From assembly GCA_030606465.1 (NCBI GenBank), contig JAUWGL010000016.1, positions 1 through 9,751 of the forward strand: a stretch of DNA of 9,751 bases. The letters are read 5' to 3'. A model generated the notes under the pieces. The model was not told the origin of the DNA. It saw only the letters and a list, made by a program, of their open reading frames with translations, and ran no database searches. Source of the stretch: Thermoplasmata archaeon. Its GTDB lineage: Archaea; Thermoplasmatota; E2; DHVEG-1. Of the stretch, positions 5,810 through 9,751 are shown piece after piece; position 1 is the stretch's first letter, and each line of letters opens with the position of its first letter. A program made the position numbers and the translations under genes.

Positions 5810-7303
5810 ATGAAAGTTGAGAATGCCGCTGGTAGGCTAATTGAAACAGATATTTCTGGTAAAACATTTAAACCATTTTCAGGTGCACATAAGCATACTT
5901 ATTCTTCGAAGGTTATTAGTCTATCTGATGCATTAAAAAAATGTGGTCTGAAGGATGGCATGTGTCTTTCTTTTCATCATCAACTTCGTAATGGAGATCA
6001 TGTTGTTAACAGGACTCTTGAGACAGTGCGTGATCTTGATGTTAAAAATATTATGATGGCTCAGACTGCTATTTTTAATGCTCATGAGCCAGTTATAGAT
6101 TTTATCAAGGATGGTGTTGTAAACCGTATAGAAGGAAGCTTGAATGGTGTTGTTGGAGATTATATTTCTAGGAACCCGCTTTCTTATCCAGTTGTTTTAC
6201 GTTCTCATGGTGGACGTTGGGCAGCAGTTAAAACTGGTGAGATACATATTGATATAGCAGTTATTGCTGCTTCTGCTGCTGATGAACGAGGTAATTGCAC
6301 TGGTGTACTTGGTAAGAGTGCGTTTGGCCCTATTTCTTATTCAGAGATTGATGCAATGTGTGCAGATCACGTAATAATTGTTACTGATAATGTTGTTGAT
6401 TATCCATGTAAGTATCAGGAGATTCAGGAGAGATCTGTTGATTATGTAGCTAAAGTAGACTGTATTGGTGATCCTAATAAAATTATGTCTGGTACAACAA
6501 AAATAACTGATGATCCAATGAAGCTTAAAATTGCTCATGATTGTGTTGATCTCATGGATGCTGCTGGTTTGATTAAAGACGGGATGATTTTCCAGTCTGG
6601 TGCTGGTGGGATATCTCTTGCAGCTATGAAATATCTAGGTGAAAGACTTGAAGAAAAAGATATAGTTGCCTCAACTGCTACTGGTGGCCTTACACAACTT
6701 ATTGTTGATATTTACAAAGCAGGTCGTGTTAAAAATCTTTATTATTCTCAGGTTTTTGATGGTTATTCTGTGAAATTTGTTCAAGATACTTTGGAGATGC
6801 CTGCGGATATTGGTCATTATGCTGATCCTACATCTAAAGGCAGGACCATTGATGGTTTAGATACTGTAGTTCTTGGTGCTACAGAAGTAGATACTGATTT
6901 CAATGTTAATGTTAACACACATAGTGATGGACGTCTGTTGCATGGTATTGGCGGTCATCAGGATACTGCTGCAGGATCATCACTTTGTATTATTACATGT
7001 CCTGTTTATCGTAAAACAAATCCGATTGTCCTGGAGAAGGTTACGACAATTACAACACCAGGTGACGTGGTTGATGCTATTGTCACAAATGAAGGTATTG
7101 CAATTAATCCAAAAAGAGAAGATCTCATTGAAAAAGTAAAAGGAAAAATCGATATTGTTCCGATAGAAGATCTTAAAGATATGGCTTATGATGCAACAGG
7201 TGGTCCTCAAGAGTTAGAATTTGAAGATCAGCTTGTTGGTTGTACTAAATGGTTTGATGGAACCGTACTTGATATAATTAAAAAAGTTAAAGGGTTGAAT
7301 TAA
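5810..7303 (+). CDS. citF: Citrate CoA-transferase (citrate lyase alpha subunit)
   Basis: CitF exchanges the acetyl group of an acetyl thioester for citrate, giving a citryl thioester plus acetate; in classical citrate lyase the carrier is the CitD acyl carrier protein, and CitE then splits the product. The 497 residues match the usual length (about 500). Recognisable family blocks are FHHQLRNGDHVVN (about 55-67), the glycine-rich SGAGGISLA (263-271) typical of the second CoA-transferase half, ASTATGGLTQ, and GIGGHQDTAAGSSLCIITCP (379-398), followed by TITTPGDVVDAIVTNEGIAINP. ATG 5810 follows the stop of the HD gene by 4 nt, with GGTG as ribosome site. The next gene starts 3 nt after its stop. 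It is odd that no citD, citE, citC, citX or citG is near: the partner is a citrate-synthase-fold lyase, so the enzyme may use free acetyl-CoA. A related substrate such as citramalate is possible. Confidence 0.92.
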   Translation: MKVENAAGRLIETDISGKTFKPFSGAHKHTYSSKVISLSDALKKCGLKDGMCLSFHHQLRNGDHVVNRTLETVRDLDVKNIMMAQTAIFNAHEPVIDFIKDGVVNRIEGSLNGVVGDYISRNPLSYPVVLRSHGGRWAAVKTGEIHIDIAVIAASAADERGNCTGVLGKSAFGPISYSEIDAMCADHVIIVTDNVVDYPCKYQEIQERSVDYVAKVDCIGDPNKIMSGTTKITDDPMKLKIAHDCVDLMDAAGLIKDGMIFQSGAGGISLAAMKYLGERLEEKDIVASTATGGLTQLIVDIYKAGRVKNLYYSQVFDGYSVKFVQDTLEMPADIGHYADPTSKGRTIDGLDTVVLGATEVDTDFNVNVNTHSDGRLLHGIGGHQDTAAGSSLCIITCPVYRKTNPIVLEKVTTITTPGDVVDAIVTNEGIAINPKREDLIEKVKGKIDIVPIEDLKDMAYDATGGPQELEFEDQLVGCTKWFDGTVLDIIKKVKGLN

Positions 7304-7306
7304 AAA

Positions 7307-8077
7307 ATGAAATGGACTACCCGGATTACAAAAGTAGAGCCAAATCATCTGGTGACAAAAGGTTATAGGCAGGAGGATTTGATTGGAAACATACCGTATC
7401 CTCATGTTGTTTATCTCCTATTAAAAGGTGAATTACCATCAGAGGAACATGGTAAGATGATAGATGCAATATTAACTGCTTGTATTGATCATGGAGTAAC
7501 ACCGCCTTCTGCTATGGCATCACGTGTTGTTGCATCAGGAGGAGTACCACTTCCAACTGCTGTTGCCGCTGGAGTTCTTTCAATTGGTGATGCACATGGT
7601 GGGGCAATTGAAAAGGGTGCGAAATTCCTGCAAGAAGGCATAATTCGGATGAAAAAAGAGAATAAAACTATTGATGAGATGGCAAAGATTCTAGTTAAAG
7701 AATGTAAAGAACAACATAAACGTATTTTGGGTTTCGGTCATCGTGTTCATACTTCAGACCCTAGAACAAAACGGCTTTTTTTACTTGCCAAAGAGTTAAG
7801 AATCTCTGGGAGCCATCTAGCTCTTTCAAACGCAATTGAAATAGAACTTGAGAAATCATCTGGCAGAAAACTTTCGATTAATGTTGATGGTGCTATTGCT
7901 GCGATTATTTCTGATATGGGTTTTGATTGGAGGCTTGGAAAAGCTTTTTTTCTTCTTGGCCGTGTCGCAGGTCTTACTGCACAGGTTTATGAGGAGCAAA
8001 CTGAGTTTAAACCCATGCGGAAAATGTTTGATGTAGAGTCTGAGTATGATGGACCAGAAGAAAAAGACTTACCTTAA
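7307..8077 (+). CDS. ccl: Citryl-CoA lyase (short citrate-synthase fold)
   Basis: The predicted reaction is citryl-CoA to oxaloacetate plus acetyl-CoA, as done by the C-terminal domain of ATP-citrate lyase and by the separate Ccl of the two-enzyme citrate-cleavage route. At 256 residues it is far shorter than citrate synthase (at least 370), matching the lyase type. Citrate-synthase active-site residues are preserved: His62 (DHG), His97 (GDAHGGA), His145 (GFGHRVH, then TSDPR), Asp194 (NVDG) and Arg219 (LGRVAGLTAQ). It starts 3 nt after citF, with a modest AGGG-containing ribosome site. Being next to citF strongly suggests that it takes the CitF product and replaces CitE. Citrate or 2-methylcitrate synthesis is the reverse reaction of the same fold and cannot be excluded; neither can a different 3-hydroxy-3-carboxyacyl-CoA, such as citramalyl-CoA. 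Confidence 0.85.
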   Translation: MKWTTRITKVEPNHLVTKGYRQEDLIGNIPYPHVVYLLLKGELPSEEHGKMIDAILTACIDHGVTPPSAMASRVVASGGVPLPTAVAAGVLSIGDAHGGAIEKGAKFLQEGIIRMKKENKTIDEMAKILVKECKEQHKRILGFGHRVHTSDPRTKRLFLLAKELRISGSHLALSNAIEIELEKSSGRKLSINVDGAIAAIISDMGFDWRLGKAFFLLGRVAGLTAQVYEEQTEFKPMRKMFDVESEYDGPEEKDLP

Positions 8078-8087
8078 ATTTTGAGAT

Positions 8088-8094
8088 GGGGGAG
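8088..8094 (+). promoter_or_regulatory. Ribosome binding site GGGGGAG of the aconitase-like gene
   Basis: This strong purine-rich site lies 6 nt before ATG 8101, inside the 23-bp gap after the lyase gene. It fixes the start of a reading frame that has no stop codon in the window. Confidence 0.6.
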
Positions 8095-8100
8095 AAATAT

Positions 8101-9751
8101 ATGGGAAAGACAATGATTCAGAAGATTTTTGAAAAACATTCTGATAATGAGGCAAACGTTGGAGATATAATTGATATCGGTATTGATGTTCGTGTTGCCA
8201 GGGATTTTGGTGGTGCGAATGTAGTTAAAAACCTTGAAGAAAACAATCTATCTTTAGATGATCCAAGTAAAACGTTTTTTACTTTTGATTGTAACCCTGG
8301 TGGTTGCGATCAGAAATATGCTGCTAATCAACATATCTGCAGATTATTTGCTCGTAAAAATAATGTCAAAGTTTTTGATATCAACAGTGGCATTGGTACT
8401 CATATAGTAATAGATGAAGGAGTTGCAAAACCAGGGTCTACTGTTATTTCAACTGATTCACATGCAAATATACTTGGTGCATATGGTGCGTTTGGTCAGG
8501 GTATGGGTGATCGAGATATTGCTCATGCATGGGCACATGGAAAGATATGGTTTAAGGTTCCGCCAACAGTTAAAATCGTTCTCAAAGGAATACCATCAAA
8601 GTCTGCTTCTCCAAAAGATATTGTTTTAAAAATGTTGCAGGATCTTGGGGCTAATGGTCTTCTTGGATATGCTGCTGAGATATATGGAGGATACATAGAT
8701 GATTTGTCTCTTGATGGCAGGATAACTATTGCCTCTATGACTACTGAGATGGGGGGAATAATTCTTTTGTTTCCATCTAAAGATGGTGTAAAAGCAGATG
8801 CTGATGCTGTTTATGAAAAAACAATAGAAATTGATATTGATGGATTGCAGCCGATGATTGCGCGTCCTGGTCATCCAGAGGATGTTGTAAGCGTTGAAAG
8901 TGTAAAAGAAGAAAAAGTTGATTCTGGTTTTATCGGTTCTTGTACTAATGGTCGTATGGAGGATATGAGAGCAGTTGCAAATGTTTTGAAAGATCGTAAG
9001 ATTGCACCAGGTCGTGTTCTTAAAATTGTTCCAGCAACAGATAAAATCTGGAAACAATGTCTAAATGAAGGCCTAATCAAGATTTTTAAAGACGCAGGTG
9101 TCCTTGTTGGTTCTGCGGGTTGTGCAGGATGTGCAGCAGGTCAAATTGGGCAAACCGGATCTGGAGAGGTAGCAGTTTCATCTGGTAACCGTAATTTTGT
9201 TGGTAAACAAGGACGTGGTGATATCTATCTAGCAAGCCCTGAAATTGTTGCTGCATCACTTGTTGCAGGTTATATTACAACAGTTAAAGATATACCAATT
9301 ACTGCTGAACAAGTAATTATTCCAAGTGGAAAAACCTATAAATCGAAACCTAAAACTAAATCAGTTGAAGCTCCTACAAAAATTGAAGGTCGTGTATGGG
9401 TGATACAAAAGGATAATATTGATACTGATATGATTTTTCATAACAGATATTTGTCTATTACTGATATCTCTGAGATGGGGCAATATACTTTTGATAATCT
9501 AGAGGGTTATAAGAGTTTTGCAAAACAAGCCAAACCTGGAGATATAATTGTTGTGGGTAAAAATTTTGGATGTGGTAGTAGCCGTCAACAAGCTGTGGAT
9601 TGTTTTAAATCACTGGGTATAAATGTTATCATTGCAGAATCATTTGGTGCGATATATGAGAGAAACGCTATCAATAGTGGTATGCCAATACTTGTCGGCG
9701 AGGATATAACAAATTTGATTAATGATAAAGATGAAATAACTGTTGATTTCA
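8101..9751 (+). CDS. Fused LeuC-LeuD-type aconitase-family hydro-lyase (3' end cut by window edge)
   Basis: An Fe-S dehydratase of the aconitase/isopropylmalate isomerase superfamily, open from ATG 8101 to the right edge (550 residues seen). Residues 1-420 form the large-subunit part: MGKTMIQKIF start, STDSHANILGA (117-127), IGSCTNGRMED (278-288) with cluster ligand Cys281, and GCAGC (340-344) with ligands Cys341 and Cys344. A Lys/Thr-rich linker (about 420-436) leads to the swivelling small-subunit domain: DNIDTDMIFHNRYL and the substrate loop GKNFGCGSSRQQA with Ser493, Ser494 and Arg495. An expected total near 600-650 is inferred from similar fusions. In this operon the natural role is citrate/cis-aconitate/isocitrate conversion, but homologues also act on isopropylmalate, homocitrate, methylcitrate or citramalate. 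Oddly, the usual catalytic Asp-His pair reads Asp63-Cys64, and the usual GxxHQ reads GIGTHI, so the substrate is uncertain. Confidence 0.88.
   Translation, partial: MGKTMIQKIFEKHSDNEANVGDIIDIGIDVRVARDFGGANVVKNLEENNLSLDDPSKTFFTFDCNPGGCDQKYAANQHICRLFARKNNVKVFDINSGIGTHIVIDEGVAKPGSTVISTDSHANILGAYGAFGQGMGDRDIAHAWAHGKIWFKVPPTVKIVLKGIPSKSASPKDIVLKMLQDLGANGLLGYAAEIYGGYIDDLSLDGRITIASMTTEMGGIILLFPSKDGVKADADAVYEKTIEIDIDGLQPMIARPGHPEDVVSVESVKEEKVDSGFIGSCTNGRMEDMRAVANVLKDRKIAPGRVLKIVPATDKIWKQCLNEGLIKIFKDAGVLVGSAGCAGCAAGQIGQTGSGEVAVSSGNRNFVGKQGRGDIYLASPEIVAASLVAGYITTVKDIPITAEQVIIPSGKTYKSKPKTKSVEAPTKIEGRVWVIQKDNIDTDMIFHNRYLSITDISEMGQYTFDNLEGYKSFAKQAKPGDIIVVGKNFGCGSSRQQAVDCFKSLGINVIIAESFGAIYERNAINSGMPILVGEDITNLINDKDEITVDF

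Noticed and set aside
7307..8077. Full citrate synthase
   Set aside because: The protein is only 256 residues and matches the short citryl-CoA lyase type beside citF, although the shared active-site residues mean citrate synthesis as the reverse reaction cannot be excluded.

Overview
This AT-rich window (roughly one third G+C by eye) looks archaeal, most likely from an uncultured Thermoplasmatota-type euryarchaeon. The evidence is TATA-like boxes about 25 bp before likely transcript starts, ribosome sites of the GGGGGT/GGTG type, oligo-T terminators without strong hairpins, and a secreted C25 (gingipain-like) peptidase with a PKD-like domain and a C-terminal tail of a kind I remember from Thermoplasmatota proteins. 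The lineage is an inference from style and protein type; no marker gene such as rRNA is present.

Layout, all genes on the + strand: (1) positions 2-2005 are the 3' part of carB, the large subunit of carbamoyl-phosphate synthase, cut by the left edge. (2) Positions 2006-2397 are a gene-poor spacer holding a nested inverted-repeat element (a possible small structured RNA) and the promoter of the next gene. (3) Positions 2413-4767 encode an exported C25 cysteine peptidase. (4) Positions 4904-5143 encode a small protein with four Cys pairs, a double zinc ribbon. (5) After a T-rich termination tract, a tight operon begins at 5284 and runs off the right edge: an HD-domain phosphohydrolase, citF (citrate CoA-transferase), a short citrate-synthase-fold citryl-CoA lyase, and a fused LeuC-LeuD-type aconitase/hydro-lyase (8101 to the edge, no stop in the window).

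The operon is the most interesting part. Classical citrate lyase is CitD (acyl carrier), CitE (lyase) and CitF (transferase). Here CitF is followed directly by a citryl-CoA lyase of the kind otherwise found in ATP-citrate lyase or its two-enzyme form, and no citD, citE or prosthetic-group gene is seen. Read literally, acetyl-CoA would charge citrate to citryl-CoA (CitF), and the lyase would split this into oxaloacetate and acetyl-CoA. The net reaction is citrate to oxaloacetate plus acetate, with free acetyl-CoA recycled in place of acetyl-carrier protein. The aconitase-type enzyme would link this to cis-aconitate/isocitrate, or to another 2-hydroxyacid if its substrate differs. The module could run in either direction.

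Secondary points are a shared TTAACA-n-TGTTAA palindrome ahead of both the peptidase gene and the operon, a hairpin loop complementary to the GGGGGTAA ribosome site of both genes, and a CarB that resembles the Bacteroidota/eukaryotic CAD type.
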